Source: Thalassotalea ponticola (lineage in GTDB: Bacteria; Pseudomonadota; Gammaproteobacteria; Enterobacterales; Alteromonadaceae). From it: a DNA stretch of 64,000 nucleotides. Shown here piece after piece: positions 46,821 to 57,434 of the stretch (within the stretch, counting starts at the first letter, position 1; each line of letters opens with the position of its first letter). The stretch spans positions 1,426,001 to 1,490,000 of the forward strand of contig NZ_CP166871.1 of NCBI RefSeq assembly GCF_041379045.1, given 5' to 3'. Below the pieces are notes generated by a model, which saw nothing but the letters and a program-made list of their open reading frames with translations, was not told the DNA's origin and made no database searches. The position numbers and the translations under genes were made by a program.

Positions 46821-48619
46821 GCAAACAACAATTAACGGCCTTTAACGAAGACTTTAAGGGCTATAAAGTCTTGGTATGTGACGATGATCCTACCTACATC
46901 ATGTTAATGCGCGATACACTCGAAGCTGAGGGTTTTGATGTGGTGGTGGCTAATGATGGCGAACAAGCTATCAGCGCATTTATGGCCAATGACATTGATA
47001 TTGTCCTTTTGGATGTTGAAATGCCATTGCTCAGTGGCGATCAAGTGTGTGAACACATACGCGCGCAGGAGAAGGGCAAAGATCTCCCAATCTTAATGAT
47101 CACTGGCGCCGATGATTATCAGTCGATTAGTCGCTCGTATAACATAGGAGCCACCGACTTTTTGCCCAAGCCAATACGCTGGCCTATGATGGGACATCGC
47201 TTGCGTTACATGCTGCGCTCACAACAAGCGGTTAACGAATTAAAAACCTCGCAACAAAATCTGCATTACTTGGCGTATTACGACAGTTTAACCGGTCTGC
47301 CCAATAGACAGCATTTTTATGACAAGTTGCACGACTTTATTGATGTCGCGAATGAGCAAGACAACAAGCTTGGCGTGTTGTTTATCGACTTAGACAAATT
47401 TAAACGCATCAACGATACGTTAGGTCACAATTTTGGTGATAAGGTATTGAAAAAGGTTGCCACGATTCTCGACCAAACCCTGGCTGGTTATCACGGTGCA
47501 TCACCGAGTAGTTTGAAACCGCAATCGATGCAAGTGGCTCGATTGGGCGGTGACGAATTTACCGTGTCAGTTGATCGAATTGACGATTTACAAGACTTAA
47601 ACATTATTGCCCAAGACATCATTGCCCGGGTGTCTAAACCCTTGATGATTGATCAATACGAGGTGCTGGTGACGCCGAGTATTGGTATATCTATTTACCC
47701 GGATGACGCAACCAGTGTAACTAATTTAATGAAGCACGCGGACGTTGCGATGTATCACGCCAAACAGCAGGGTCGAAGCTGTTACCATTACTACAGTGAT
47801 TCTCTTAATAATTTGGCGACAGAACGCCTGCAAATGGAACAAGCATTGCGCAAAGCAGTGGAAAACAACGAATTGCAAGTGTATTACCAACCGCAAATAT
47901 GTACCGACACTGCGAAGGTGATCGGGGCGGAGGCACTGTTGCGTTGGCACAGTAAAGAATTTGGTTATGTATCGCCGGCGACCTTTATTCCAGTCGCGGA
48001 AGAGATTGGCCTTATTGCCATGTTGGGTGAATGGGTATTAGAGAACGCGTGTTTACAAACCAGCCTTTGGCAAGCTAAAGGCTACGACCAATTGAAGATA
48101 TCGGTAAATGTATCGAGTATTCAATTTCGCCGTGAAGGCTTGATTGATCACTTACAAAGTGTGCTTCAATACAGCCAAATTAAACCCAACTCACTGCGCT
48201 TAGAGCTCACCGAAAGTGCCATTATGAATGATGTCAAAGACAATATTTCGCGTTTAGAAGACATGAAGCGCCTCGGTGTCGATATTGCCATTGATGACTT
48301 TGGTATTGGTTATTCATCATTGAGTTATTTAAAGCGCTTCCCCATAGATACGTTAAAAATCGATCGTTCATTTATTATGGATTTGGCGGAGTCTGAAGAC
48401 GATAAAGCCATTGTACAAGCAATCGTCGCCTTGGCCAATGCCTTGCAATTGAACGTGATTGGTGAAGGCGTCGAAACGCAAGAGCAACTCACCGAGTTAA
48501 AGCGATACGGTGTGCCTGTCGTGCAGGGCTACTTATTTGGCGCAGCGGTGCGCAAAGAAGAGTTTGAGCGATTGCTCGAAGAGCAATACTGCGGTTTGCA
48601 GACGCAAGGGATAAGCTAA
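46817..48619 (+). CDS. Response regulator with GGDEF and EAL domains (c-di-GMP turnover)
   Basis: This is a 600-residue cytoplasmic protein. The receiver domain (residues about 17-135) has the acidic pocket DDD and phospho-acceptor Asp66 (VLLDVEMP). The GGDEF domain (about 150-325) keeps an intact RLGGDEF, but the RxxD inhibitory site five residues upstream is absent. The EAL domain (about 345-585) keeps EALLRW, LTESAIMND, DDFGIGYSSL and GEGVET, so it should be an active phosphodiesterase. The protein can both make and break c-di-GMP, under control of the upstream kinase. The start overlaps the kinase stop by 4 bp (ATGA), and the stop overlaps the next start by 1 bp. Confidence 0.95.
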   Translation: MSKQQLTAFNEDFKGYKVLVCDDDPTYIMLMRDTLEAEGFDVVVANDGEQAISAFMANDIDIVLLDVEMPLLSGDQVCEHIRAQEKGKDLPILMITGADDYQSISRSYNIGATDFLPKPIRWPMMGHRLRYMLRSQQAVNELKTSQQNLHYLAYYDSLTGLPNRQHFYDKLHDFIDVANEQDNKLGVLFIDLDKFKRINDTLGHNFGDKVLKKVATILDQTLAGYHGASPSSLKPQSMQVARLGGDEFTVSVDRIDDLQDLNIIAQDIIARVSKPLMIDQYEVLVTPSIGISIYPDDATSVTNLMKHADVAMYHAKQQGRSCYHYYSDSLNNLATERLQMEQALRKAVENNELQVYYQPQICTDTAKVIGAEALLRWHSKEFGYVSPATFIPVAEEIGLIAMLGEWVLENACLQTSLWQAKGYDQLKISVNVSSIQFRREGLIDHLQSVLQYSQIKPNSLRLELTESAIMNDVKDNISRLEDMKRLGVDIAIDDFGIGYSSLSYLKRFPIDTLKIDRSFIMDLAESEDDKAIVQAIVALANALQLNVIGEGVETQEQLTELKRYGVPVVQGYLFGAAVRKEEFERLLEEQYCGLQTQGIS

Positions 48620-51576
48620 TGCTTGAGCGGTGTCAGCCGGAGTTATTTCAACAGGCATTAGATGCCATTGGCGATATTCAAGTGTATTTGGATCACCAAG
48701 GCCGGGTGTATCAGCTAAACGATAAAGCGTATCAATTATTGGCAAGCGGCCTTGATACGGTAAAAGGTATACCGTGGCAACAGCTGATTCAAATGCGCGA
48801 GGACCTCAGCTCAATACATACTCAGGCGTTTATTGATGCCGCTATTCGCGTTGATACCCTCACCAAGTTACAACCTATTGCCGTGCGTTGTCGCGATGAG
48901 CGCAGCGTGTTGCTCGATGGCATGATCGCACCGCTCAGTGATATTGGCAAACAGCGCGGCTCGGTGTTGTTATTGCGTCAACTCAGTCGCCTCGACCATT
49001 TGCCCGACGGTCTTGCACATCACATAGGCGATGAAAACAAAACAGTATCGGGTATTTTGTTGCTAAGTCCCGATAACTTTAACCACGTTAACACTAAATT
49101 TGGTCGAGAGGTTGGCGATAGCTTGTTGTACGATATCGGCGAATTTCTTCGTTGCTTCGCCCGGCCTGGAGACTTGGCATCGCATTACGGCGGTACCATA
49201 TACATGTTGATGTTCTGCGACACCAGTGAACAGCAAATGGTCAATATGAGCCAGCGTTTGCAAAGCTTATTACTAGAACATACCTTTAGCTGTATTGACA
49301 GCCGTCTCGGTTTTAGCTTTGGTTTGGCATTGAATAACCAAGACATCAGTTACTCGCCGATAGAGTTGTTCTACTATGCCAATTTTTGTTTGTCGCATGC
49401 CATGGAAGCCGGAGGCAAGCAATTAAAGCACTGGCAACACCAAAATATTCTCAGTCAAATCGGTAATCTCGACAAAGTATCCGGCAAAGTTTCCCGCACC
49501 AGCGCCGGCGATTACCACAAAATGTTGATGCAGTGGCGGATTATAAATCAACAAGGTGATAAGTTAAGCCAAGCACAATTTATCAACAGTACGTTGTCTC
49601 ATTTGCGCCACGGTTTTAACGTCGAGTACTGTGCGTTTGTAAGCAAGCACATGCCAAGCGTTGATGTGCCGAAAATAGCAACTCAGCTTGTTGCTCGACG
49701 TGGTGACGAGCACTTACCCGCCGAGTTTGGCATCAGTAAGCAGCAGTGGCAAACGTTGCAGCAAGGAGCTGATGAAGAAAAGCTGCGACACGTTCTGCAA
49801 AGCGTCAACACCAAGGGCGAACGTCAATCCATTGTCGGCGTTTATAATAAAAAACAATTGTTAGGGGCCTTGTTGTTGGTCAGTGGGCATGTGTCGTGTG
49901 TGCAAAAACGCGATCATCATGTATTGGCCCAAATCGCCGATTTTATGGCGATTACGCTCACTAAATTTGCCTATCAACCGCGTCAATTAACGAAATCAAA
50001 CAACCGGAACATTGATAACTTTTGGTATCGCTCCGCGGCGATGCAACAGCTCATGGACGAAGTGCAGTTGGTTGCACCTACCAGCGCCACGGTATTGATT
50101 ACCGGTGAGTCGGGCACGGGTAAAGAAATGCTGGCCAAGAGTATTCATCACTTTTCTGATCGCAAAGACAAGCCGTTCATTATTTTTGATTGCGGTGCGG
50201 TGGTGGACAACTTGCTGGAAAGCGAATTGTTTGGTCATGTCAAAGGCGCCTTTACTGGGGCGACGAGTGCCTCACCAGGGGCGATAGCCAAAGCCGATGG
50301 CGGCACCTTGTTTTTGGATGAAATTGGCGAGTTACCACTAGATATTCAAGTCAAGCTACTGCGTTTTGTACAAGATAAAACCTATTCTCGAGTTGGTTCA
50401 AGTGAGGTAAAACGCGTTGATGTTCGCCTCGTTGCCGCTACCAATGTCGATTTAAAACAGCGCGCTAAACAAGGTTTGTTCCGAGAAGATCTGTATTATC
50501 GCCTTCACGTCTTTGAGTTAGCTAACGTCGCGCTGCGTCATCGCCGTGATGATATATTATTGATAGCCAATGCTTATCTGCAAGTGTTTAATCAAGAATA
50601 CGACAAACAGATCACAAGCTTTAGTGACGATGCAGTGCACGCGCTATTGGATTATCCATGGCCGGGTAATATTCGAGAATTAAAAAATGTCGTCCACCGA
50701 GCAGTGATAATCTGTGGTGAGGGCGCGTTGTGTTGTCGGCATTTAGGTCTTTACAAAAGTGACTTATCGCCTGAGCATAAGGTACTCAATGCGCCACAGG
50801 CTGATGCTCTATCTCGCCCTCGCTCATTGTCGGTTAGCGCGTCTCACGTAGATAACCAAGCGGCTGCTTTTGACTCGACAAGTCAGCTGACGCGTAGCCA
50901 AGCGCAAAACGATTGGCAGTACTCGACCACAGTATCAGGCTATCAATATCAGCATGCACCACCCCTGTCGAGTAGCACCATTGGGCCAAGTCAAGGTGCC
51001 AGTTCAGCGCACAACTCAGCCCACAACCAGGCAACCATAGGCCTCACACCATGGCAGGGTAAGTCTTTATACGATCTACCTAGTGGTTCCACACCACATA
51101 ATCAGCATCAGACAGGCTCGTTAATTGACCAAAATTGGCAATCAACCCAGTCGCTGTCGGTAGCTGTCAATGCGTTGGTGAGCCAAGTGTTAGAGCAATA
51201 TTCGCCGTATCAACGATTGCCAGGTGTTGCGTTGTGGTTAGAACACGGCTTGTATAAACAGGCGCTAATACAACACAATCAAGTGCTGTTGCAAGCCGCC
51301 AAATACTTATTACTGCCGGAGGCGACTCTTCGCCGTCGCTGGAAGAAACTGCAGTCTCAATCGTTACCATCACAGGCGCATACAAGCGCTTTGCTCGAGC
51401 AAAGTGTTGCCGCCTTATTGGCTGAGCCCATTACCATCCCTCCGGTGCAAATGATGCAACGCGCGATCATTGACATTGCGCAACAACACGGCTTAGCGGC
51501 AAACCGCGCTTGTCAATTGTTGGCGGTTTCGGCGCCGACGTTTCGCAAGTTAAAATCCCGTCTGATAGAAATCTGA
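48619..51576 (+). CDS. Sigma-54-dependent activator with PAS-like and degenerate GGDEF domains
   Basis: This is a 985-residue regulator. The N-terminal PAS-like part (about 1-110) is followed by a GGDEF-like domain whose signature is degenerate (HYGGTIYMLMF near residue 190). A GAF-like part lies near 285-455. The AAA+ domain has Walker A GESGTGKE (496-503), an intact GAFTGA (543-548) for sigma-54 contact, and Walker B GTLFLDEIGE. A disordered Ser/Gln/His-rich linker (about 715-850) precedes two Fis-like helix-turn-helix segments (LLLPEATLRRRWKKL and ANRACQLLAVSAPTFRKLKSRL). The degenerate GGDEF may sense c-di-GMP (inference). It is the third gene of a tightly overlapped operon. Confidence 0.92.
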   Translation: MLERCQPELFQQALDAIGDIQVYLDHQGRVYQLNDKAYQLLASGLDTVKGIPWQQLIQMREDLSSIHTQAFIDAAIRVDTLTKLQPIAVRCRDERSVLLDGMIAPLSDIGKQRGSVLLLRQLSRLDHLPDGLAHHIGDENKTVSGILLLSPDNFNHVNTKFGREVGDSLLYDIGEFLRCFARPGDLASHYGGTIYMLMFCDTSEQQMVNMSQRLQSLLLEHTFSCIDSRLGFSFGLALNNQDISYSPIELFYYANFCLSHAMEAGGKQLKHWQHQNILSQIGNLDKVSGKVSRTSAGDYHKMLMQWRIINQQGDKLSQAQFINSTLSHLRHGFNVEYCAFVSKHMPSVDVPKIATQLVARRGDEHLPAEFGISKQQWQTLQQGADEEKLRHVLQSVNTKGERQSIVGVYNKKQLLGALLLVSGHVSCVQKRDHHVLAQIADFMAITLTKFAYQPRQLTKSNNRNIDNFWYRSAAMQQLMDEVQLVAPTSATVLITGESGTGKEMLAKSIHHFSDRKDKPFIIFDCGAVVDNLLESELFGHVKGAFTGATSASPGAIAKADGGTLFLDEIGELPLDIQVKLLRFVQDKTYSRVGSSEVKRVDVRLVAATNVDLKQRAKQGLFREDLYYRLHVFELANVALRHRRDDILLIANAYLQVFNQEYDKQITSFSDDAVHALLDYPWPGNIRELKNVVHRAVIICGEGALCCRHLGLYKSDLSPEHKVLNAPQADALSRPRSLSVSASHVDNQAAAFDSTSQLTRSQAQNDWQYSTTVSGYQYQHAPPLSSSTIGPSQGASSAHNSAHNQATIGLTPWQGKSLYDLPSGSTPHNQHQTGSLIDQNWQSTQSLSVAVNALVSQVLEQYSPYQRLPGVALWLEHGLYKQALIQHNQVLLQAAKYLLLPEATLRRRWKKLQSQSLPSQAHTSALLEQSVAALLAEPITIPPVQMMQRAIIDIAQQHGLAANRACQLLAVSAPTFRKLKSRLIEI

Positions 51577-52018
51577 TGTGACTAAGGCGTGTTGAACGGC
51601 TGCAGACATTTTCACCAGCAGATTTTTACCAATAAACAGCAATTGCTCAAACTGAGATGTATGGCGATTATTCGGTGTACTCAGTTGCCGAGTAAAAAAG
51701 CCGATAAAGGGGGTGACAATTGTTGCCCTTTAGGGTTTAATCAATAGTCTTATAAGGTCGGTATGTGGTGAATCGTAAGGTCTTATACAGCTGTAAAACC
51801 CGTTGCCACATTTCCGTTTAACACCCGTAGCTGCACAACCGTGTTGTAAAAGCGATCAGCATCGATGACTCGGTGTATTAACAGGTCGATAAAAGTCGAC
51901 TTTTTCGCAACAAAACCGTGCAGAACATCGGCTATTTGTGTTAAAATTCAGCCTCGATAATAATAATGTCCGAGTGCCCAATACGTGCGGCATTCAAGTT
52001 TAGGGAAAGCATCATTTT
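51577..52018. other. Intergenic region before gyrA
   Basis: This 442-bp noncoding region precedes gyrA. An AGGGAAAG at about 52000-52007 is the likely ribosome-binding site. No terminator for the upstream operon and no recognised RNA or operator was seen. Confidence 0.45.
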
Positions 52019-54718
52019 ATGACCGAACTGGCGAAAGAAATCGTTCCTGTCAATATTGAAGATGAATTAAAAACATCTTACCTCGATTACGCGATGAGCG
52101 TTATCGTTGGTCGTGCGTTACCTGATGTACGAGATGGTTTAAAACCCGTACACCGTCGTGTGCTTTATGCCATGCACGACTTGGGTAATGACTGGAACAA
52201 GGGCTACAAGAAATCAGCCCGTGTTGTAGGTGACGTAATCGGTAAATATCACCCTCATGGTGACACCGCTGTTTACGACACTATTGTCCGTATGGCTCAG
52301 CCATTTTCATTGCGTTATATGCTGGTAGACGGCCAAGGTAACTTTGGTTCTGTTGACGGCGATTCGGCAGCAGCAATGCGTTATACCGAAATTCGCATGC
52401 AAAAAATTTCACATGCGCTGTTGGCTGACTTGGAAAAGGAAACGGTTGATTTCGTACCAAACTACGACGGTCAAGAGCAAATGCCGGCGGTATTACCAAC
52501 CCGCGTTCCTAATTTGTTAATCAACGGGTCTTCTGGTATCGCCGTAGGTATGGCGACGAACATTCCTCCGCACAACTTAACCGAGGTTATTAACGGTTGT
52601 GTGGCGATGATCGAAAACCCAGACATTACCGTTGAGGAATTGATTGAGCACATTCCAGCTCCTGACTTCCCGACTGCGGGTATCATTTCCGGTGTGGCGG
52701 GGATCCACGAAGCGTATAAAACCGGTCGCGGTAAGCTCAATATTCGCGCGCGTACAGAAATTGAAGTTGATGACAAAACCGGTAAAGAAACCATTGTTGT
52801 TCACGAACTGCCATATCAGGTAAACAAAGCGCGTTTGATCGAAAAAATGGCCGAATTGGTCAAAGATAAACGCATTGAAGGTATTTCTGCCTTGCGCGAC
52901 GAGTCGGATAAAGACGGTATGCGCATGGTTATTGAGGTCAAGCGTGGTGAAGTCGGTGAGGTTGTGTTAAACAACTTGTTCAAACTGACTCAAATGCAAG
53001 TGAGTTTTGGTATGAATATGGTTGCCTTGAGCAACGGTCAACCAAAACTGTTTAACCTGCGTGATATGATTGACGAGTTTATCTTGCATCGCCGTGAAGT
53101 GGTGACACGTCGCACGGTGTTTGAACTTCGCAAAGCACGAGAGCGCGCACACATTCTTGAAGGTTTGGCAGTAGCACTGTCAAATATCGACCCTATCATC
53201 GAGTGTATTAAGAGCTCACCAACGGCAGCCGAAGCAAAAGAAAAGCTAACCAATCAAGGTTGGGAATTGGGCAATGTGGCCGATATGCTTGAGCGCGCGG
53301 GTGTTGACGCTGCGCGTCCAGAGTGGCTCGAACCTGAATTCGGTATTCGCGACGGCAAGTACTACTTAACTGTACAACAAGCGCAAGCCATCTTGGATTT
53401 GCGTCTGCAAAAACTTACCGGTCTTGAACACGAAAAGATTCTTAACGAATACAAAGAATTACTCGATATTATCGCCGAGCTAATGCATATTTTGGCAAGC
53501 CCAGAACGCTTGATGGAAGTGATTCGCGAAGAGCTTGAAGCCATTGGTGAAGAATTTGGCGATGCCCGTCGCAGTGAAATTTCTCTATCGAGTCACGATC
53601 TGTCACTTGAAGACTTAATTACCGAAGAAGACGTCGTGGTAACCCTGTCACACGAAGGGTATTGTAAGTACCAACCGTTAACAGAGTACGAAGCACAGCG
53701 TCGTGGCGGTAAGGGTAAAGCGGCAACCAAAATGAAAGACGAGGACTTTATCGAGCGCTTGTTGGTTGCCAATACGCACGATACGATTTTGTGTTTCTCT
53801 AACCGCGGTAAATTGTATTGGTTGAAGGTGTATCAACTGCCGTTAGCAACGCGCACCGCACGCGGTCGCCCGATTGTAAATATTTTACCGCTCGACAGCG
53901 ATGAACGCATTACCGCAATTCTCCCAGTTCGAGAATATGAGGAAGACAAGTACATCGTTATGGCCACTGCCTCGGGCACGATTAAGAAAACGCCATTGAC
54001 CGCGTACTCTAACCAACGCGCAAACGGTATTATTGCGCTTAATCTGCGCGACGATGACACGCTTATTGGCGTTGATATCACCGATGGTAGCAATGACATC
54101 ATGCTATTCTCAGACGAAGGCAAAGTCGTGCGCTTCAACGAAATGGCACGCGACAGTGAAACCGGCGAAATCAAAATAGATCCAGAAACTGGTGAGCCAA
54201 TTCACGCGTTACGCGCTATGGGTCGCACGGCTACAGGTGTTCGCGGTATCAAGCTAGAGGGCGAACAAAAGGTGGTATCACTTATTGTACCTCGCACTGA
54301 TGGCGCTATTTTAACCGTTACTGAAAACGGCTACGGCAAACGCACCGCACTTGATGAGTACCCGGCAAAATCTCGGGCAACCAAAGGGGTTGTATCGATC
54401 AAAGTGAGTGAGCGCAACGGCCCTGTTGTTGGTGCAGTACAAGTTGATGACAACGATGAGATCATGCTGATCACCGACAGCGGTACCTTAGTGCGCACAC
54501 GTGTTAATGAAGTCAGTGTTATCGGCCGTAATACGCAAGGCGTGCGGTTAATAAAAACGGCGGATGACGAGCATGTAGTGGGCTTGCAACGCATTGAGGA
54601 AATCGACGAAGAAGAGTCCATTGTGGTTGACGAGGAGGGAAATCCAATCGTTGACGAATCTGTTGAACCAGCAGTGGACACCGATGGTGCAGACGACGCT
54701 GAAACGTCAGCGGAGTAA
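52019..54718 (+). CDS. gyrA: DNA gyrase subunit A
   Basis: This is the 899-residue breakage-reunion subunit of gyrase. The catalytic Tyr122 is in [10 protein letters not shown]. The quinolone region reads [11 protein letters not shown], with Thr83 and Asp87 in E. coli numbering. The C-terminal beta-pinwheel starts with a proper GyrA box QRRGGKGK and has the usual repeated blades ([36 protein letters not shown]). The tail is strongly acidic, as in other gammaproteobacterial GyrA. Thr83 occurs naturally in some wild types, so it is not by itself a sign of resistance. The gene starts the conserved housekeeping block. Confidence 0.98.
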   Translation: MTELAKEIVPVNIEDELKTSYLDYAMSVIVGRALPDVRDGLKPVHRRVLYAMHDLGNDWNKGYKKSARVVGDVIGKYHPHGDTAVYDTIVRMAQPFSLRYMLVDGQGNFGSVDGDSAAAMRYTEIRMQKISHALLADLEKETVDFVPNYDGQEQMPAVLPTRVPNLLINGSSGIAVGMATNIPPHNLTEVINGCVAMIENPDITVEELIEHIPAPDFPTAGIISGVAGIHEAYKTGRGKLNIRARTEIEVDDKTGKETIVVHELPYQVNKARLIEKMAELVKDKRIEGISALRDESDKDGMRMVIEVKRGEVGEVVLNNLFKLTQMQVSFGMNMVALSNGQPKLFNLRDMIDEFILHRREVVTRRTVFELRKARERAHILEGLAVALSNIDPIIECIKSSPTAAEAKEKLTNQGWELGNVADMLERAGVDAARPEWLEPEFGIRDGKYYLTVQQAQAILDLRLQKLTGLEHEKILNEYKELLDIIAELMHILASPERLMEVIREELEAIGEEFGDARRSEISLSSHDLSLEDLITEEDVVVTLSHEGYCKYQPLTEYEAQRRGGKGKAATKMKDEDFIERLLVANTHDTILCFSNRGKLYWLKVYQLPLATRTARGRPIVNILPLDSDERITAILPVREYEEDKYIVMATASGTIKKTPLTAYSNQRANGIIALNLRDDDTLIGVDITDGSNDIMLFSDEGKVVRFNEMARDSETGEIKIDPETGEPIHALRAMGRTATGVRGIKLEGEQKVVSLIVPRTDGAILTVTENGYGKRTALDEYPAKSRATKGVVSIKVSERNGPVVGAVQVDDNDEIMLITDSGTLVRTRVNEVSVIGRNTQGVRLIKTADDEHVVGLQRIEEIDEEESIVVDEEGNPIVDESVEPAVDTDGADDAETSAE

Positions 54719-54734
54719 TCATCGAAAATCAATA

Positions 54735-54769
54735 AAAATGAGCGGCTTATAACCGCTCATTTTGTTTTT
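54735..54769 (+). terminator. Terminator after gyrA
   Basis: The stem AAATGAGCGG/CCGCTCATTT with a 7-nt loop is followed by TGTTTTT. Confidence 0.9.
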
Positions 54770-54821
54770 AAAGACCTTTAGTTTGGCAAGTCATGCCAAA
54801 ACTTGCGAAGAGAAAGCAACA

Positions 54822-55916
54822 ATGACGGATGTATTTAATTTTTGTGCAGGTCCTGCGATGTTACCGAAACCGGTTATGGAGCGCGCCCAAGCTGAGTTTT
54901 TAAATTGGCAAGGCACCGGTTGTTCAGTGATGGAACTGTCGCATCGGGGCAGTGAATTTATGGCTTTAGCGGCAAAGGCCGAGCGAGATTTGCGCGAATT
55001 GATGGCGATTCCCGATAATTACAAAGTGCTCTTTTGCCACGGCGGAGGTCGCGGTCAATTTTCTGCGGTACCGTTAAACTTACTACCAAAGGGCAAATCT
55101 GCCGATTACATCGTCAGCGGTTCATGGTCTCGAGCGGCGGTTGAAGAAGCGAAAAAATTTGGCCAAATTAATCCAATTGATGTGGTGGTTGACGTCGACG
55201 GTAAGCAACACGTTGTAGACAGTCAACAATGGCCGCTGTCTAACGATGCGGCTTATGTACACTATTGCCCCAATGAAACGGTGGATGGTATTGAGATGTT
55301 CGACATACCCAACACCCGTGGCATTCCCCTAGTGGCAGATATGTCGTCGATGATTTTGTCGCGGCAAATTGATGTCAGTAAATTTGCGTTAATATACGCA
55401 GGTGCGCAAAAGAACATCGGCCCGTCAGGATTAACCTTGGTTATTGTGCGCGACGACTTACTCGGTCATCAGTCGGCACAAACGCCAGTGATTATGGATT
55501 ATCAAACAACAGCTAAATACGCTTCGATGTTTAATACACCACCGACATATGCTTGGTATTTAGCATCACTGGTGTTTGAATGGTTACAGGCGTTAGGTGG
55601 TGTTAGTGTGATTGAACAGCACAACGTTGACAAAGCCCAATTACTTTACGACTACATCGATGGGTCAAACTTCTATCAATCGAAAGTCAGCAAGGTAAAT
55701 CGCTCGCGTATGAATGTGCCGTTTTACTTACCGGATGACGGCTTAAATGACGCATTTTTACAAGCCGCTAAATCGGCTGGCTTGCTCGCATTGAAGGGCC
55801 ATCGCTCGGTTGGTGGCATGCGCGCCAGTATTTATAATGCCATGCCCATTGAAGGTGTTCACGCTTTGGTGGCGTTTATGCGCGAGTTTGCGGCGCGGCA
55901 TCAAAACCAAGTATAG
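54822..55916 (+). CDS. serC: Phosphoserine aminotransferase
   Basis: This 364-residue PLP enzyme makes phosphoserine (serine pathway) and also the pyridoxal-phosphate precursor. The start at 54822 ([15 protein letters not shown]) matches SerC N-termini. The frame extends to 54762, but that would run through the gyrA terminator. Key parts are [24 protein letters not shown], the PLP lysine in [14 protein letters not shown], and the C-terminal [14 protein letters not shown]. It lies between gyrA and aroA, the usual order in this group. Confidence 0.97.
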   Translation: MTDVFNFCAGPAMLPKPVMERAQAEFLNWQGTGCSVMELSHRGSEFMALAAKAERDLRELMAIPDNYKVLFCHGGGRGQFSAVPLNLLPKGKSADYIVSGSWSRAAVEEAKKFGQINPIDVVVDVDGKQHVVDSQQWPLSNDAAYVHYCPNETVDGIEMFDIPNTRGIPLVADMSSMILSRQIDVSKFALIYAGAQKNIGPSGLTLVIVRDDLLGHQSAQTPVIMDYQTTAKYASMFNTPPTYAWYLASLVFEWLQALGGVSVIEQHNVDKAQLLYDYIDGSNFYQSKVSKVNRSRMNVPFYLPDDGLNDAFLQAAKSAGLLALKGHRSVGGMRASIYNAMPIEGVHALVAFMREFAARHQNQV

Positions 55917-56091
55917 CCGGCAAAACATTAACTCGAAGATATGCCGACCTCAGCTGATGCGTGTTGGTTGAGGTTGATGTCAGGCAAAGGCTCTGAAATA
56001 GCGTCAACAGCGCTTCGCACTAAATAAAATAATAATAAATAGGGCACTAAACGCGGTAGTGTTTAGTGCAAGGTAATAGTAAGGAAGAATT

Positions 56092-57420
56092 ATGTCAGGC
56101 TCTATAACCTTTATAGCAAGCCCTACCGATGCAAATGTACAGGGGGATATCCAGGTTCCTGGTGATAAATCAATATCTCATCGTACCATCATGTTGGGTT
56201 CGCTGGCCGATGGGGTTACACGGGTTAGCGGTTTTTTAGCGGGAGATGATTGCATCGCGACGATGAATGCGTTTCGCGCTATGGGCGTTAACATAGACGG
56301 CCCGGATGAAGACAATAATGTAACTATTCAGGGTGTCGGTATTGACGGCTTAAAAGCGCCGTCAACTGAGATAAATGTCGGTAACTCAGGTACCTCAATA
56401 CGCTTGTTAGCCGGTATTTTGGCAGGGCAGTCGTTCTCGTCAAAAATGCTCGGTGACGCGTCGTTAAACAAACGACCAATGCAACGCGTGGTCGCACCGT
56501 TGACTTTGATGGGGGCGGATATCAGTGCCAGTGAAGCAGGTACGCCACCGGTAGTCGTTAACGGTGAACAACCGCTACAAGGCATTGACTACGACTTGCC
56601 AATGGCAAGTGCACAAGTTAAGTCAGCTGTGTTACTCGCCGGTCTGTTCGCTAAGGGGCGCACACAAGTAACCGAGCCAGGTGTTACTCGAGATCACACC
56701 GAGCGCATGCTTAAAGCGTTTGGTTATGCTATTGAAGTCGAAGACAATAAAGTGAGTTTACAAGGCGGTGGCCGATTAACAGCATGCGATATCCAGGTGC
56801 CCGGCGATATCTCTTCGGCGACGTTTTTTATCATTGCCGGCCTTATAGCCACGCAAGGTAGCATAATTTTGCGCAATGTTGGGCTTAATCCGACCCGTAT
56901 TGGCGTGTTGAACATAGTGGCTAAAATGGGCGGTCGAGTGGAGCGGTTTAACGAACGTTTAGTAGGCGCCGAGCCGGTTGCCGATTTACGTGTGTACGCA
57001 TCGGATTTAGTTGGCATTGACATTGATCAAGCTGACGTGCCTTTAGCCATCGATGAATTTCCGGCTATTTTCATTGCCGCAGCGTGCGCTCAAGGCACCA
57101 CAACGTTGCGCAATGCCAAAGAGTTACGAGTCAAGGAAAGTGATCGAATTCAATCCATGGCCGATGGCCTGACAACGCTAGGTATTGACTGTCGTGTTGT
57201 TGATGATGGTATTGATATTATCGGTGGAAAATTAACCGGTGGAACGATAAGTTCACACCACGATCACAGAATTGCGATGGCTTTTGCTATCAGTTCTCTG
57301 CGAGCTAGTGATACAATAACCATACTTGAGTGTGAAAACGTCGCGACCTCATTTCCAACATTTGTGGAATTGGCCAATAGCGTCGGATTGAGCATTGAAA
57401 AGCAACAAGTAAATAAGTGA
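56092..57420 (+). CDS. aroA: 3-phosphoshikimate 1-carboxyvinyltransferase (EPSP synthase), class II-like
   Basis: This 442-residue enzyme joins shikimate-3-phosphate and phosphoenolpyruvate in the chorismate pathway. AAGGAAGA precedes the ATG. The sequence carries GDKSISHR (residues 24-31), RDHTE, SAQVK and NPTR. This is the motif set of class II synthases (CP4-like; also Pseudomonas/Acinetobacter type), and it contrasts with PGSKSxSNR in the E. coli type. The active-site loop reads NSGTSIRLLAG. It is a separate gene, not fused to tyrA/hisC as in Pseudomonas, and is followed 14 bp later by cmk. Confidence 0.95.
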   Translation: MSGSITFIASPTDANVQGDIQVPGDKSISHRTIMLGSLADGVTRVSGFLAGDDCIATMNAFRAMGVNIDGPDEDNNVTIQGVGIDGLKAPSTEINVGNSGTSIRLLAGILAGQSFSSKMLGDASLNKRPMQRVVAPLTLMGADISASEAGTPPVVVNGEQPLQGIDYDLPMASAQVKSAVLLAGLFAKGRTQVTEPGVTRDHTERMLKAFGYAIEVEDNKVSLQGGGRLTACDIQVPGDISSATFFIIAGLIATQGSIILRNVGLNPTRIGVLNIVAKMGGRVERFNERLVGAEPVADLRVYASDLVGIDIDQADVPLAIDEFPAIFIAAACAQGTTTLRNAKELRVKESDRIQSMADGLTTLGIDCRVVDDGIDIIGGKLTGGTISSHHDHRIAMAFAISSLRASDTITILECENVATSFPTFVELANSVGLSIEKQQVNK

Positions 57421-57434
57421 AGTAGGAAGAACAC

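Noticed and set aside
52019..54718. Thr83 in GyrA as a quinolone-resistance mutation
   Set aside because: Thr at this position is the wild type in some Gammaproteobacteria. Without the species reference it cannot be called a mutation.
52281..54732. Several minus-strand ORFs of 60-130 codons opposite gyrA
   Set aside because: They have no ribosome-binding sites, lie entirely inside a well-supported gene, and have low-complexity Ser/Thr-rich translations typical of antisense frames.
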